The notes under the pieces are model-generated. The model had not been told where the DNA came from. It saw only the letters and a list, made by a program, of their open reading frames with translations, and did no database searches. From Anagrus nilaparvatae (taxonomy: Eukaryota > Arthropoda > Insecta > Hymenoptera > Mymaridae), in contig JAKSXM010000014.1 of the NCBI GenBank assembly GCA_022575985.1, positions 11,532,001 to 11,596,000 on the forward strand: 64,000 nucleotides of DNA. The letters run 5' to 3'. Shown here piece after piece: positions 1-10,560 of this stretch (position 1 is the first letter of the stretch; every line of letters begins with the position of its first letter). Made by a program: the position numbers and the translations under genes.

Positions 1-299
1 GCGACCAATAAAAAATATACTTCACGCGCATGACAAAATCAACGCGACCAATCAAAACACGAATAAATCGAGGAACAAATTCTGATGATATTTCTCCTTT
101 AGAGTTATAGATAATTGTGAAACTTATTTACATATCGCAATTTAAAAAAGTTTTAGCTAACAAAAATTAAACATATTTACAAAATTGATATTTGATAAAA
201 ATACATTTTTGCTTGAGCTATATGGATTAATAAATTTAAAGACTATCATCTAAATAATATTAATTTGTGAATTGGACGCTTAAGTTTTTTGACCCCGTT
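1..299. other. AT-rich flank, no gene seen
   Basis: AT-rich sequence with no convincing reading frame. It lies on the 3' side of the minus-strand BEL/Pao relic and may hold remains of its 3' end, but no LTR could be delimited. Confidence 0.5.
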
Positions 300-520
300 T
301 TGAGATCCACCACTCTGGCTAAACCTGAAAACTCTCATGACCTTAACCAATGGCTATTTAGAGGGTAACATTGTCTCATCCAAGATCAACACTACGTCAC
401 CAACATCAATATTTTTTTGTTTTTACAGCCACTTCTTGCGCTCGTGCAGAGTTTAAAAGTATTCTATTGACCAACAATGCCTTTGTTGGATCAATTTGTA
501 TCTTTCTACTGGAGGTATTT
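300..520 (-). pseudogene. BEL/Pao integrase C-terminal tail
   Basis: The minus strand reads KNIDVGDVVLILDETMLPSK, then PLVKVMRVF, after an 'ERKKWL' segment. This is the Pao integrase tail (R.KW......I..GD.VLI.DEN.P...WPL.RV). Stops interrupt it and the DDE core is absent. Confidence 0.7.
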
Positions 521-999
521 TTACGCTTTCATAATTAGGCTCGGGTAGAATTTATGATTCTGATTGATAGAGTAATTGATTAGTAGTAGTTTTAATTTTA
601 ACTCTAATCATAGAGTTTTTGATTACTTTTAAGTAATTTTATTTCATTTGAGAAATAGCTTTTTTGAACTAAATAAATCCAAGTCATTCTAGCTCTCACT
701 AATTCTGGCACAAAAATTAATTGAACTATTTTTCAGTAAACCACTGATTATTTATTAAATTAGATTTTAGTTTTAACTTAATTTTACTTTTAATCATTAT
801 TTTATCAATAAATCTAATTATATAAGCTGTAACTCTAAGAAGTTTGATTAGAGATGAATATTTATCAACCGAATCCCAATTAATTATTTTTTGATCTTTT
901 TTAGTTGTAACCTAAAAATCAATACTAAATATGTTTACCAATTTTCTTGAAATGCTATTTTCTAGATCTATTGTTTTATTAATCATAGCACCCCCTTCC

Positions 1000-1429
1000 A
1001 ACTAGGGAAGCCCTTAGAAACACAATTGGCAGGATTATCACCGGCAGAATTTCTCAGAAAGCAAATTATGTACTTCTGAGCATCTAATCTTAACAAATCT
1101 CTCCCATTTGGAAGGATGCTCTTTCAGCCAACATAATACATATGTCGAATCTGAGTTTAAGTAAATCTTTACTTCAGTTAATTTTAAAGCTCTTTTAAAG
1201 CTCTCAATACTTTTACTATTAATTTTGTTAGTAAATGAGCAGCGTTTAATTCTAGTTCTGGTATAGTTAAAATTGATTTTAAAGGCGCGACTTTAGATTT
1301 TACTTGAAGCAAATGAACAGTGCTCTTACCACAATAAGTAACTTTTAAGTATATAAGTTTACAATTACCATATGCCCTTATCCGACGTGTCTGTGAACCC
1401 ATAAAGTTCATAATTTGCATATGAAACAT
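1000..1429 (-). pseudogene. BEL/Pao RNase H and post-RNase H segment
   Basis: The 81-codon minus ORF 1,184-1,429 contains VHLLQVKSKVAPLKSILTIP followed by ELELNAAHLLTKL, the hallmark Pao segment 'L..SKSRVAPLK..TIPRLEL.AA.LL..L'. Further down (1,180-1,000) another frame reads GDNPANCVSKG, matching the 'NPADCASRG' element after RNase H. Frame changes and stops separate the two pieces. Confidence 0.8.
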
Positions 1430-1679
1430 ATTTTAACCATCGTGAAATCTTAATAGTTTGAATAGCAAAAATTTTCAGTACCAATTATTAAACTTATCTC
1501 TCAAAGAATCAGATAAATTTGTGTCCAAATCAACTTTTGATTTCTTTCTTTCCAAAGTTTTTGAAAGAATATTTTTATATTTTTGTAGTAATTACTACTG
1601 GATCAAGCTAACGAAGCGGGTCAAAGTGTTTAGCTATTGCAGGAAGTATCTGCCTTTTTGTGAGATTACTTTTTTGTTA

Positions 1680-1965
1680 ATCTAATTTAAAATCGAACGG
1701 GAAATGATCTGTGTTTTTACACCAATTCAACCATAGCAAATTGAAGCATGAATTAGCTAATTTTGTTTCTGCACGAATTTGTACTGGAAAATTCAATAAT
1801 TTAGGGTTGTTTTCCATCCATTTATGTAATGAAAATCCACCCACTTTACAAATTTGTGTTAAATCCGCTTATTTTTTCAGGGCTTCTGATAGCGAGTGAC
1901 CTCCGAATAACGCATCATTCACATACGTTTCACTATTCAAAATTTCTACAGCTAAAGGGTAGATG
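1680..1965 (-). pseudogene. BEL/Pao RT catalytic (YxDD) region
   Basis: The minus strand reads YVNDALFGGHSLSEALKK, then GGFSLHKWMENNPKLLNFP after one stop. This matches the Pao box 'YVDD..TG..T..EA......L...GGF.LRKW.SN'. The catalytic YVDD is YVND here, so the active site is mutated as well as the frame. Confidence 0.75.
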
Positions 1966-2007
1966 ACCCTCATCTAAAGCTAATTGCCTAATAACTCGAT
2001 TTGCAAG

Positions 2008-2310
2008 TTATGATTGCAATTTTTCTGAATCATTATACCGCCATAAAATTTGTTGAAATCTCCTACTATTCTCAAGAACTAATATTTGACGTAACATATG
2101 TTCTATGTCTGATACGAAAACAAACTTACATTTTATCCAGTTAATTATTACTTCAGCCAAATCAAGGAGTAAATTAGCACCCGTATGTAATAAATCATTT
2201 ATAAACACTTTGGTATATTCTTTCGCTGATCTATTAAAAACTGAACGAAATTTTCGGTTATGGCCTAAGATTCCATGATTTGGTAAAAAATAAAATAGAA
2301 AAAATGATAT
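2008..2310 (-). pseudogene. BEL/Pao reverse transcriptase, N-terminal part
   Basis: The open 66-codon stretch (2,008-2,208) and the codons just upstream read like the Pao RT fingers: an LPNHG-type segment, RSVFN(R)SA, then FINDLLHTGANLL, followed by FVSDIEHMLRQILV, where the D is the first catalytic aspartate. The frame ends soon after FQQILWRY. Established knowledge: BEL/Pao RTs carry R-V-V-F-(D/N)-A-S-A and N-D-L-L-x-x-G-P motifs here. Confidence 0.8.
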
Positions 2311-2320
2311 TTCAAAAAAT

Positions 2321-2673
2321 CAAATTTCTTGAGAAAGTTCCATGTGACCTAAATCCTCATATGCATGCATGAATTTAACCATAGATTTAAGTTATGTTTA
2401 CCAGTTATTTTTCTGTGAGAAGTTGCAAAAAGATACACATTTCTAAGTCTATTTTTTATATTTTTTTAGAGAGTTTAAATAAGATTTATAAGATGATAAA
2501 AAATCTATGTAAATGATATATAGTGAATTAACTTTTAGGCCAAAATAATCCAGGAGTTTAAGTTAATGAAAAAAATGTCGAGAGAATAATTAATAATTTA
2601 ATTTTTTTTATTTTTACTTTTGTTGCAGACTTAATTAATTATTAATAATTAAAATAATAGCATTATTGTATCA
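2321..2673. other. AT-rich spacer, no gene seen
   Basis: AT-rich, with short runs of TTAATTAATT type near 2,590-2,650. No coding evidence on either strand. Confidence 0.5.
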
Positions 2674-2904
2674 TTGACATTTTGCGAAAATTGGCCTATG
2701 TCTCATGCGGAAGAAAACCGATTTTGGGTAGGAGGTCTTCTGCATCAGGGACAGCTTGGACCAAAAAGACCGTTTTGGCCTAAAAGGATTCTTTTGGGTA
2801 AAAGGTCTCAAGCCACAGCGGCGGTAGCGTTAATAACATTTCTCTATATAATATAAAGTAACTCTGTATAATATAATAACCGCTGTCACCGCTGCCGCCG
2901 CTGT
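2674..2904. repeat. Leader of minisatellite with GC-rich inverted repeat
   Basis: Degenerate copies of the downstream unit occur around 2,755-2,810 (words such as TTTTGGCC and TTTTGGG). A GC-rich inverted pair follows: AGCGGCGGTAGCG near 2,817 and CGCTGCCGCCGCTG near 2,890, spaced by a short AT-rich loop. It could form a hairpin at the array edge. Confidence 0.5.
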
Positions 2905-3725
2905 CGAATGACACATTTGGGCCAATCTGACACTTTTGGGCCACACAAAATGGTACTTTTGGGCCAGTCTGACAACTTTTAGGCCACGCAATATGGTACT
3001 TTTGGGCCAGTCTGACACTTTTAGGCCAATATGACACTTTTGGGCCACTCTGACACCTTTGGGTCACTCTGATACTATTTGGCCACTCTGACACTTTTGA
3101 GCCATTCTGACACTTTTGGGCCAATCTGACACTTTTGGGCCACACAAAATGGTACTTTTGGGCCAGTCTGACACTTTTAGGCCACACAATATGGTACTTT
3201 TGGGACAGTCTGACACTTTTGGGCCACACAATATGGTACTTTTGGGCCAGTCTGACACTCTTAGGCCACGCAATATGGTACTTTTGGGTCAGTCTGACAC
3301 TTTTAGGCCACGCAATATGGTACTTTTGGGACAGTCTGACACTTTTGGGCCACACAATATGGTACTTTTGGGACAGTCTGACACTTTTGGGCCACACAAT
3401 ATGGTACTTTTGGGCCAGTCTGACACTCTTAGGCCACGCAATATGGTACTTTTGGGTCAGTCTGACACTTTTAGGCCACGCAATATGGTACTTTTGGGAC
3501 AGTCTGACACTTTTGGGCCACATAATATGATACTTTTGGGCCAGTCTGACACTTTTAGGCCACGCAATATGGTACTTTTGGGCCAGTCTGACACTTTTAG
3601 GCCAAGATGACACTTTTGGGCTACTCTGACACTTTTGGGTCACTCTGATACTATTTGGCTACTCTGACACTTTTGAGCCATTCTGACACTTTTGGGCTAC
3701 TCTGACACTTTTGGGCCAATAAGGT
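2905..3725. repeat. 42-bp minisatellite (two 21-bp halves)
   Basis: The array has a 42-bp period made of two related 21-bp halves, one with TGACACTTTTGGGCCA and one with TGGTACTTTTGGGCCA. The regular block is about 3,116-3,610. Degenerate 21-bp copies lie at 2,905-3,115 and 3,610-3,725. Because 21 and 42 are multiples of three, several frames stay open on both strands (for example 3,116-3,610 plus and 2,780-3,643 minus). The repetitive products have no family resemblance, so I treat the frames as by-products. Confidence 0.95.
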
Positions 3726-4518
3726 AATACTGGACAAAAACCGGCCCTTATGGGTCTAAGTGACTTTATTTTTTTTTATTTTTAAGCCGATAAATCAATT
3801 AATTATAAACCTATTAACGAATTTTAAAATAAAAGAAAAACAATATAATCAATATTTTTAATTGAAAGTAATTATTAAAATTGTATTTAAAATTTAACAT
3901 TTGTTGTTCTCATGACTAACCCACTTTTTCAATCACTCTACGGGGGTTGGCTCGCGAAGCGCGCAGGGAGCAGAGCCCCCTAGTAATATATAAATATAAT
4001 AGAGATATATATATTTAAAATTCTAGGTACAAACTTGCTTTATAATTAAATGTTAATTTTAAGATTTTGTAGAAAAAACTTGCCCTAGAAACTTTAAATA
4101 AAAGCAACTAATTTTTAATTTATAACTTTTTAATTTGTTTCTTTTATAATCTTAAAATCTAATGATTTTATTTTACCTTGGTCAATATTGAACATAGAAA
4201 TATACAATACAAGTATTGCTAATACTTAAAGTTCGATGGAAAGTGTCAGTCAGAAAAAGAAATGAGATACTAAAGGTATAAAGCGTATTTCAAGTAGAGT
4301 TTAACATCTATTGGTTTCTATATGGAAGCATAGTAGAACACTCTACTGATGATGGATCGTATTACTATAGAGAGCCGAAATAACAATTTTAAATATTCTT
4401 AAATATTTTAGGTCGGTAATAAGACTAACAAAAATTTCTATCAAATTTTAAGTATCAGCAATAATTATATTGTATAATTTCATGTTCCTAGCTTGTAAAA
4501 TAAATAAAGATGGGGAGT
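3726..4518. other. AT-rich spacer with short GC-rich palindromic patch
   Basis: No reading frame is supported. At about 3,943-3,983 a GC-rich patch (CTCGCGAAGCGCGC followed by GGGAGCAGAGCCCCC) holds two short palindromes that stand out against the AT-rich surroundings. Its identity is unknown. Confidence 0.5.
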
Positions 4519-5656
4519 AAAACGCCTTTTATTTTCAAATTTATCAATGACTTTTCCCAAACTCCGCTGTACTGGTCCTAAGCCCGGAGCCTCATAAGGC
4601 TGAGGAAGGAGGAAGGTAGTTCAGGTCGCATATTCAGGTTGAACTAGAATCAGAGATACTGGACATAGTTTCCTGGAACAACTGAGGCTGCCCTATAAAC
4701 AGGTCCTATGCCTTGCTTTTCTCTATGAGACACGCAAATTGCTGACCCAATGCACTTTCATTGATTATGCCGCAGATAGCTCATAACTCTCTGGAATAAC
4801 CGAGGCTGCCCTATAAACCGGGTCTATCTCTTGCTTTTCCTTTGTGCATCCTTAATTAACGTGCTGCAGCTCGCTATCCATAAGTATCTCTGAGGAATCG
4901 GCACACCAAAAGGGGCTCCAAGGTCTTCTCCAAATTTAAGTGCGATTTTAGCCATATGCGAGGTCGCCTTAGGCCTTATGTATATGGCTCTTAGCATGGG
5001 AGATTTCCACCTTGAGCACAGCGACGCAGCCGATTAAAGGATAGTTGCGGGCTCCGCTAAACTATGACTGGAGGTTATTATTTTCTAGTTTAGTAATGTG
5101 TGAAGGTAAACCTCGGGGCCAGGAAGACTTCGGCCTTTCTTGATGGGCGTGGCAAACCCAAGGAACTCTAGCTGTGTTTGAGGAAACTCTAAAATCCTCC
5201 GCCGTGTGTCTGCCCATGCTGGGAATGTGTGTTTACATACACATTTGTAATGTGTGTTCCGCTACTGTGTCTGCACAGTATGCCATGCGGCGCGACCCGT
5301 GAGTGCCAAAAAAGGAACCTGGATGAGGAAGCGAGCTGTCTGGTTGCGTGTCAAGCAACCTGAACCATCTTTGGCCTCTGCTGACGCAAGATGGGAGGCG
5401 GGGTTCTCTGCAGCCGAAGCTTATCATTAACGGCTTGGCGATGTTGCAAGTATGTACCCAAGCTGCTGGAGGACTCTAAATTTCCGAAGCAAATTATGCT
5501 TTTATTCGTGGAGGAATGGGAGGAGCAAGGTAGTGCAAGTACATGCCGTCAGCTATATCCTCTGTGATGCAACCAGTCTGCATGTCATCTGCCCAGAATA
5601 TGAGGGGTCGAAGGAGGCCGTTGCACATGGAGTGTTGAATCCTTAATGAAATAAAA
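4519..5656 (+). repeat. Retroposon A 5' UTR with internal duplication
   Basis: Noncoding leader of about 1.1 kb. A unit containing GAGGCTGCCCTATAAAC occurs twice (near 4,687 and 4,799), about 110 bp apart. Retroposon B also has two copies (minus strand near 13,810 and 13,940), so the duplication predates both insertions. The short frame 5,452-5,646 lies here and is not supported as a gene. Confidence 0.7.
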
Positions 5657-6358
5657 ATGTCTGAAAAAAACATAAACAAAAGCGTGAATCAGAATGATAA
5701 GAATATCCAAAATCCTTCTACACCGGACATGGACTGTGAAATCGTAGATGGGCACCAAGAAAGCTATATTGTTCAGGCGACTTTTGCCAGTATTTCAATT
5801 GGCAAAAACGTCACAAACCTGAACCGATGCCATGCGACCATCGAGAAGTGCTATGATGAGATGCTTACTTGCGTTGAACAGATGGAGGATAAGATTAAAA
5901 AGCAGACTAACATTTCGATGGTAAAAGAATACCTAATCCAAGACGGTGTTAGGCTGTTCAAGAATAATCTAAGCATATTAAAGACAATTAAGGGCATGCA
6001 AGCCCGAGAAGTCCTCGCCATCGAAACTGAACTTAAGCAGTATATTAGCGAGCAATCTAAAGTTACTAAACATACAAAGAAAAGCGTTAGAGAAAACTCG
6101 GAAGAGGAAAATGATAGTGGAAAACAGACTCCCTCAAAGAAGTCTGCAGGTGAAAAGAACTCAAAAAATTTGGCACTGAAAGCTGTATCTGCGGCAAAAC
6201 AACTCTCGGCTACCAGGGCAACCAAACCGCGAACGCTCCCTAGAGCTACTGTTTCACTGATAAGGCTAACAGATGAAACAGTGGCAGCAGCGGAAAGAAA
6301 TGGAGATAATACACTGGGACCCACCCAAACTCCTTCCGCAGACAATGAGGACTTCTAA
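5657..6358 (+). pseudogene. Retroposon A gag (ORF1), N-terminal part
   Basis: A 233-codon frame starts with MSEKNINKSVNQN at 5,657, about 1.1 kb from the element's 5' end. It encodes a hydrophilic, partly helical region (residues ~55-140) and a Lys/Ser/Glu-rich segment, as in ORF1 proteins of R1-like non-LTR elements. These bind RNA and form particles with the element RNA. The frame closes at 6,358, but gag-like coding continues in another frame, so a frameshift has broken ORF1 near 6,300-6,360. Confidence 0.6.
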
Positions 6359-6359
6359 G

Positions 6360-7309
6360 AGTTCACTGGTCGAAGGAACAGGAGGAAGAAAAGGAAAAAG
6401 GCAGAAAGGGAAAAGGAGGAAGAAAAAAGAAAGAAAAAGAAAGCAAACGCCAATGGGAAAGCGAAGCTTCCCAGAGCTAAAGACAAAGCAGTCGCGATTA
6501 AGCTACCAGAAGGGAGACCGTACGCGGATGTCTTGAAGCAGATCAAGGAGAGCGTTATAGGAGAAGCCACTGCAACTAACATCTGTGCAGTTCGGAAAAC
6601 TCAAGCTGGTAATGTATTGATCGAGATGCGAGGAAAAGCAGAAGGGCATACAGCCTTTTTTGAGACAGTTAAGGCAACAATGAGAGAGAGCGTGAATGTC
6701 ACATGTCTGATACCACGCCGAACTCTTCAGATTCGGGACATCGATTGCCTTACTACAAGAGAGGAAGTAGAGGTATTTTTGAAAGACGTTCTAAAGGAAA
6801 CCGGCCCGATCATGGTGAAGCTATCTCAACCAAACATTCGGGAACAGAGATCAGCCACGGTCGAGCTGGACGAGAAGGCGGCATTCAACCTGATAATGAA
6901 AGGCAGCATTAAGCTAGGCTTGGGCAGTTGTAGAGTAAGACTACAGGCAACTCCGCTTAGATGCTTCAGATGCTTAGCGTATGGCCACATAGCAGGTAAT
7001 TTAATGGCCACATTGCAAAGGACCCGATCGAAGCAAACTATGCTTTAAATGTGGGATGGGAAACCACAAGGTAGTCGAATGTACAGGGAAGCTGCAATGC
7101 TTCGTGTGCAAAGCTGTCAAATTAAAGGAAAAAGAGCTCTTTCCCAGGTTCCAGAAAGTGCTCTGAGTTCCAAAAAAAGATCAGTGAATGATCAAGGTAG
7201 CCCAAGGAAACATGCACAGAAGCTGGACTGCAAACCAGCTTATGTATCAAATTCAGAGGGAAATCAAGGCAGACCTTTGGATCATCAGCGAGTAGAACCC
7301 AGAGGGTAA
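6360..7309 (+). pseudogene. Retroposon A gag (ORF1), C-terminal part with zinc knuckles
   Basis: A Lys/Arg-rich stretch (6,360-6,480) leads into the frame 6,533-7,048, which reads AVRKTQAGNVLIEM, LQIRDIDCLTTREEVEVFL and GSCRVRLQATPLRCFRC: the R1-type gag core before the knuckles. The first CCHC box (CFRCLAYGHIAGN, near 6,963) lacks its last Cys. A second (C-F-K-C-x4-H-x4-C, about 7,045) and a CFVC follow in a shifted frame. At least two frameshifts, so it is not functional. Confidence 0.75.
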
Positions 7310-7435
7310 CCCATATCCAGCTACCTGGTTCAGCGAAGAACTCGGAACAGCAGCTATTTGGATCGCTAATCAAGAAAAAGTACCAGTATAAGCATCAGGA
7401 AGAGGTAGGAGCTTTATGTGGGTTATGTTGGATAA
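7310..7435 (+). pseudogene. APE endonuclease fragment of retroposon A ORF2
   Basis: Reads TWFSEELGTAAIWIANQEKV, then SGRGRSFMWV. The 'W......G.AAIW......V....G.GFxWV' pattern is that of the apurinic-type endonuclease at the start of ORF2 in R1-clade elements. It stops where Penelope-like sequence begins. Confidence 0.6.
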
Positions 7436-7559
7436 AGCACTAATACTTTCGGACCCTACATACCATGAGGATAACATCCATATTGTCAAAAAAATCCTTT
7501 TAGCTAATAAATATTCACTGTCATTTTTAAATAAGTACATGTATAAAAGATAGAAATTA

Positions 7560-8102
7560 TTGAAAAATTGTGATTACGATCTTACAAGAACTGTATACTC
7601 ACAAAACAACATCTATAGAAATAAAATATTTGTCAGAATACCATTCAAATTTGGTTTCTACCAAAGAATCAAAAAGATATTGGATAGTGACAAATACCAT
7701 GTAATTCCATTGCTAAATAAGGATATGAGAAAAATCATCAAAAAAGGAAAATTAGATAACATCATCAACAAAACGGGAGTAGTATATAAGATCACTTGTA
7801 ATGATTGTCCTAAAATGTATATAGCTGAGACAAAAAGACCCCTCTTTATGTGCATTGATAAACACAATAAAGGAAAAACTGCTGTAATTACAACACATGG
7901 GAATACTTTACATCATACTTTTAATTTTGAAAAACCTGAAGTCATAGATGAAGAAGCGAATTGGGGCAAACGAATGGTATCCGAAAGTATGCAAATTCAA
8001 CTACATCATCCAACCATCAACTTAAAAGAAGACACCAATAATTTAAATGACTCTTACATACACACAATAAACACACTGAATCAACTTACACATATAATTT
8101 AA
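7560..8102 (+). pseudogene. Penelope-like RT C-terminus with GIY-YIG endonuclease
   Basis: A 180-codon frame covers the end of the PLE protein. The GIY-YIG-type segment reads GVVYKITCNDCPKMYIAETK, followed by H (residue ~103), then FNFEKPEVIDEEANWGKRMV (E and R of the endonuclease core) and NLKEDTNNLNDSY near the end. In PLEs this domain nicks target DNA for reverse transcription. The frame starts inside the element (upstream stop at ~7,550) and lacks the RT. AET replaces the more usual G(Q/E)T after the YI, so activity is doubtful. Confidence 0.8.
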
Positions 8103-8399
8103 TACATATTAATTTTCAAGCAGTCATCATTTTCAGTTATTGATAATCAACTTTTTATACTCTCATAACCACATAGATTTACAATAAAAACGGCCACACC
8201 ATTACACACAGATTTATTTGTTATAAAAACTAAGTGACAATGTATAAAAATCCAACACTATTAATAGTTTTAAATAATAATAAAAAATGTACAACTTTTT
8301 TCTGATAAATATTTTATATATTATAGGTAAATTTTTTATGCATATATTTTTGTATTATTAATCTTTTTTATACATGTAAACATATATTTTTTACAGTTA

Positions 8400-8432
8400 T
8401 TGATAAGGCCTGTAATTAAAACAGGCGAAACG
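8400..8432 (+). ncRNA. PLE 3' hairpin, hammerhead-like core
   Basis: TTGATAAGGCCTGT, a short AT loop, then ACAGGCGAAACG. The stem GCCTGT/ACAGGC is flanked by TTGATAA and GAAAC, close to the hammerhead core CTGATGA-stem II-GAAAC reported in Penelope-like elements (established for the family). The first core differs at two positions, so self-cleavage may be lost. Related structures occur at 16,200-16,232 (plus) and 39,645-39,675 (minus). Confidence 0.55.
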
Positions 8433-8475
8433 TATAACTTAATAATAAAAAAAACATCAATTTTTAAAAGATTAG

Positions 8476-9180
8476 TTAAATAAATTTATTTCAACCCAGT
8501 ACTCGTCAATTAATGCCACAAATCGTTCTAATTTTAAAAATTTTTTAATCTCAAACTGCACATCACCCAAAAAAAAAAGAAGAATACAATTAAATTAATA
8601 ACAACGTATTTAATACGTGATTATAAAATTATAAAACAATAATCTGTATGGCGGCTTTGAAATGATGATGCTGGTGAAGCAGCGCACATGAGCCTTTTTC
8701 ACTTCAAAACTTTTTATAATTTAAAAAAAAAAAAAAAAAATTTTTTTGATGTTGAAGTAATTAATATTCTTCACTTAATAATAATTTAATCTTCACTTAA
8801 AAATAACTAATATCAACTTTTTGCCGCCACGTGGCGTGGGCGTGGTAGATGAAAATCACTGAGTTCTTTTTTTGTTTTTAATTAAAAAAAAAGTGGCGAA
8901 GATGGACCAAATGATGTGTAGGGGACTGTATTTTTATATATTAGCTTATTAATTGATAGGAATTTGGTGATGAGAATAAATTAAATATAACTAATTATTC
9001 AGTAGCACAATAAAACTTTAACTTTTATTTTAATAAGGTGTGAATACTTTAATAGTTGTCCTAAGACTGCCGGCACTGTGCTGCTTGTTAAGGCACGCGC
9101 TTATACACTCTGTGCTCACACGCACGTATACTTATGAACCTATATTATATGTGTGTAATTATGCAGTGTAATATTTAACA
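8476..9180. other. AT-rich spacer, no gene seen
   Basis: Contains an A-run/T-run inverted stretch near 8,720-8,750 and a GC-richer word (CCACGTGGCGTGGGCGTGG) at about 8,826. No supported coding region. Confidence 0.5.
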
Positions 9181-10560
9181 GGTACTTTCATAAAAAAAAC
9201 AAAGTACTACGTCCCAAAAGAAAAAAAATATTCCTATTATTTTTATTTTTTTATGAAAAAATTTACAAAAAAAATTTCAACAAATTAAGTTTCAGTTCTG
9301 AAAAATTGACTATAAGGGATTTTTCTAAAACTAGTACCCCTGCTGAAAAAAATGAGGTAATACTTTCAAAAAAACAGTGTCGGTAGCATAGTCGGTTAAT
9401 TCCTAATAAAATTTTTGGGGACGCTGGTGACTGCGTAGGGTGAAATACGCGATATGGAGCTCTGTTGAAAATTGTTGTTATAAATAAAGTATAGTTTAAA
9501 TTTAATTAGTGAAAATAGCTTAATTTGAAAGAAACAGAATTAAGGATAATGAGAAAATGAAGGCAAGCAATGGAAGTTAATATTTTTGTTTAAAATTTGT
9601 AAAGAAAAAATTAGTGATAAAGCTAGGTTACGTCAAAGGCGTGAGATGAAAAAAAAGCGAGAAGAAAAATAAGATGTATTATGAATCATGGAAAATGTTG
9701 AAGTTAAAAGAAAAGTAGGGAGACCCAAATCTGCAAAAACTATTGAAAGAAAAATGAAGAACTGATTATTTTAATATTAAAAAATCTGTTAAAATGGCAC
9801 CTAAAGCTAAATCAATGACAATGGATGAAAAGTTAGATAAATTATTAGAAAGTTTTGAAAATTTATCGAAAGTTTCAGAGCTATAGAAGATAGATTAAAT
9901 TCTTTGGAGAAAATAGAAGTGAGTCTTAAAAAACAAATATAAATTGAAGTTAAATCAGCAGAAAAAATTAAAGAGCACGTTCAAATATTGGTACTTTCAT
10001 AGGAAATAATTAGGTAATACATCTAAAAAGAAAAAAAATATTGCTATTTTTTTATTTTTTCAAACAAAAAATTTTAAGAAACAAATTTTTAAAAAATTGA
10101 ATATCTGATTCGAGATATCGAGTAAAAACCATATTTGCAGATATTGGTACTTTCATAAAATTAAATGATGTATTACACACAAAAAAATATTGCAGTTTTT
10201 TTTTTATTTATTTTTTTAATTTTGAGAAAAAATTGTTTAAAAAATTAATTATCAGATCCAAAAAATTACTGTAAACGAGGTTCCTGAAACTAGTACTTAC
10301 ATAGAAATAAATTAGGCACTATGTCCAAATAGAAAAAAAATTTAGTGTTTTTTGTATTTGTTTGTGACAAAACTTTTGGAAACAGAATTTTCAAAAAATT
10401 AATTATCAGATTCAAGATATTGAGTAAAAACCATTATTTCAAATATAAGTTTATAAGTATATGAGTAATAAAATAATAATAATAAAATAAAAAGTTTTTT
10501 CATAGAAATAAATGAGGTATTACGTCCAAATTATAAAAAAGAAAGTATTTCAAGATTTTT
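9181..10560. repeat. Diverged tandem/interspersed repeat, ~145-200 bp unit
   Basis: Units begin with (G/A)GTACTTTCATA-like sequence, then an AAATGAGGTA(T/C)TACGTC-like block and an A-run with AATATT. Starts are near 9,181, 9,990, 10,146, 10,291 and 10,493. Spacing of the last four is roughly 145-200 bp. Two units in reverse orientation occur at 43,740-43,900. The block is interrupted at 9,380-9,985 by other sequence. Confidence 0.7.
9660..9970 (+). pseudogene. Possible coiled-coil ORF relic
   Basis: Short frames within the repeat region read VKRKVGRPKSAKTIERKMKN (before 9,765), then from ATG at 9,792 MAPKAKSMTMDEKLDKLLES to a stop, with IEDRLNSLEKIEVSLKK in the next frame. The composition suggests a basic motif plus coiled coil, as in an ORF1-like or regulatory protein of an unknown repeat. 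No family was recognised, and three frames would be needed to read it. Confidence 0.3.

Larger units (their letters stand above)
300..2320 (-). mobile_element. BEL/Pao LTR retrotransposon relic
   Basis: Reading the minus strand from about 2,320 downwards gives, in the order expected for BEL/Pao pol, the start of the reverse transcriptase, the RT catalytic region, RNase H, the post-RNase H 'NPADC-like' segment and the integrase C-terminal tail. The pieces lie in different frames with stops, and the integrase core between about 520 and 1,000 is missing or unrecognisable. The family matches the plus-strand element at 11.7-19.6 kb in domain content but the two are clearly diverged. No LTRs were found. 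Confidence 0.8.
4519..7435 (+). mobile_element. Non-LTR retroposon A (5' UTR, gag, start of endonuclease)
   Basis: The 5' end is set by comparison: the first ~1 kb matches, in inverted orientation, retroposon B ending at about 14,105. Both begin with an ACGCCTTTTATTTTC-type sequence. A gag ORF and the first part of an APE-type endonuclease follow, then an abrupt change to Penelope-like sequence at about 7,435. It is therefore a 5'-complete, 3'-truncated copy. The gag layout (basic region, then CCHC knuckles) and the endonuclease fragment fit the R1/I group of non-LTR elements; the exact clade is uncertain. Confidence 0.75.
7436..8475 (+). mobile_element. Penelope-like element, 5'-truncated
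   Basis: It begins inside the coding region (ALILSDPTYHEDN, then LLANKYSLSFLNKYM, typical of the stretch after the RT core). It runs through the GIY-YIG endonuclease to a 3' UTR ending near 8,470 with the PLE hairpin at 8,400-8,432. 5' truncation is common in PLEs. It abuts retroposon A directly, so it probably inserted into it. Confidence 0.8.

Noticed and set aside
2780..3643. Minus-strand 287-codon and plus-strand 164/131-codon frames as repeat-protein genes
   Set aside because: The unit length is a multiple of three, so frames stay open automatically on both strands. Products are pure 14-residue repeats with no known family and no supported start or flanking signals.
2905..3725. CRISPR array
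   Set aside because: Units are contiguous with no unique spacers, no cas genes, and the DNA is eukaryotic.
5851..6345. Minus-strand 164-codon frame
   Set aside because: Mirror of the retroposon A gag frame; Ser/Phe-rich shadow with no family resemblance.
4519..7435. Telomere-specific retroelement (HeT-A/TART-like) array
   Set aside because: A gag-only copy exists, but there is no head-to-tail array and the copies lie in opposite orientations inside other elements.
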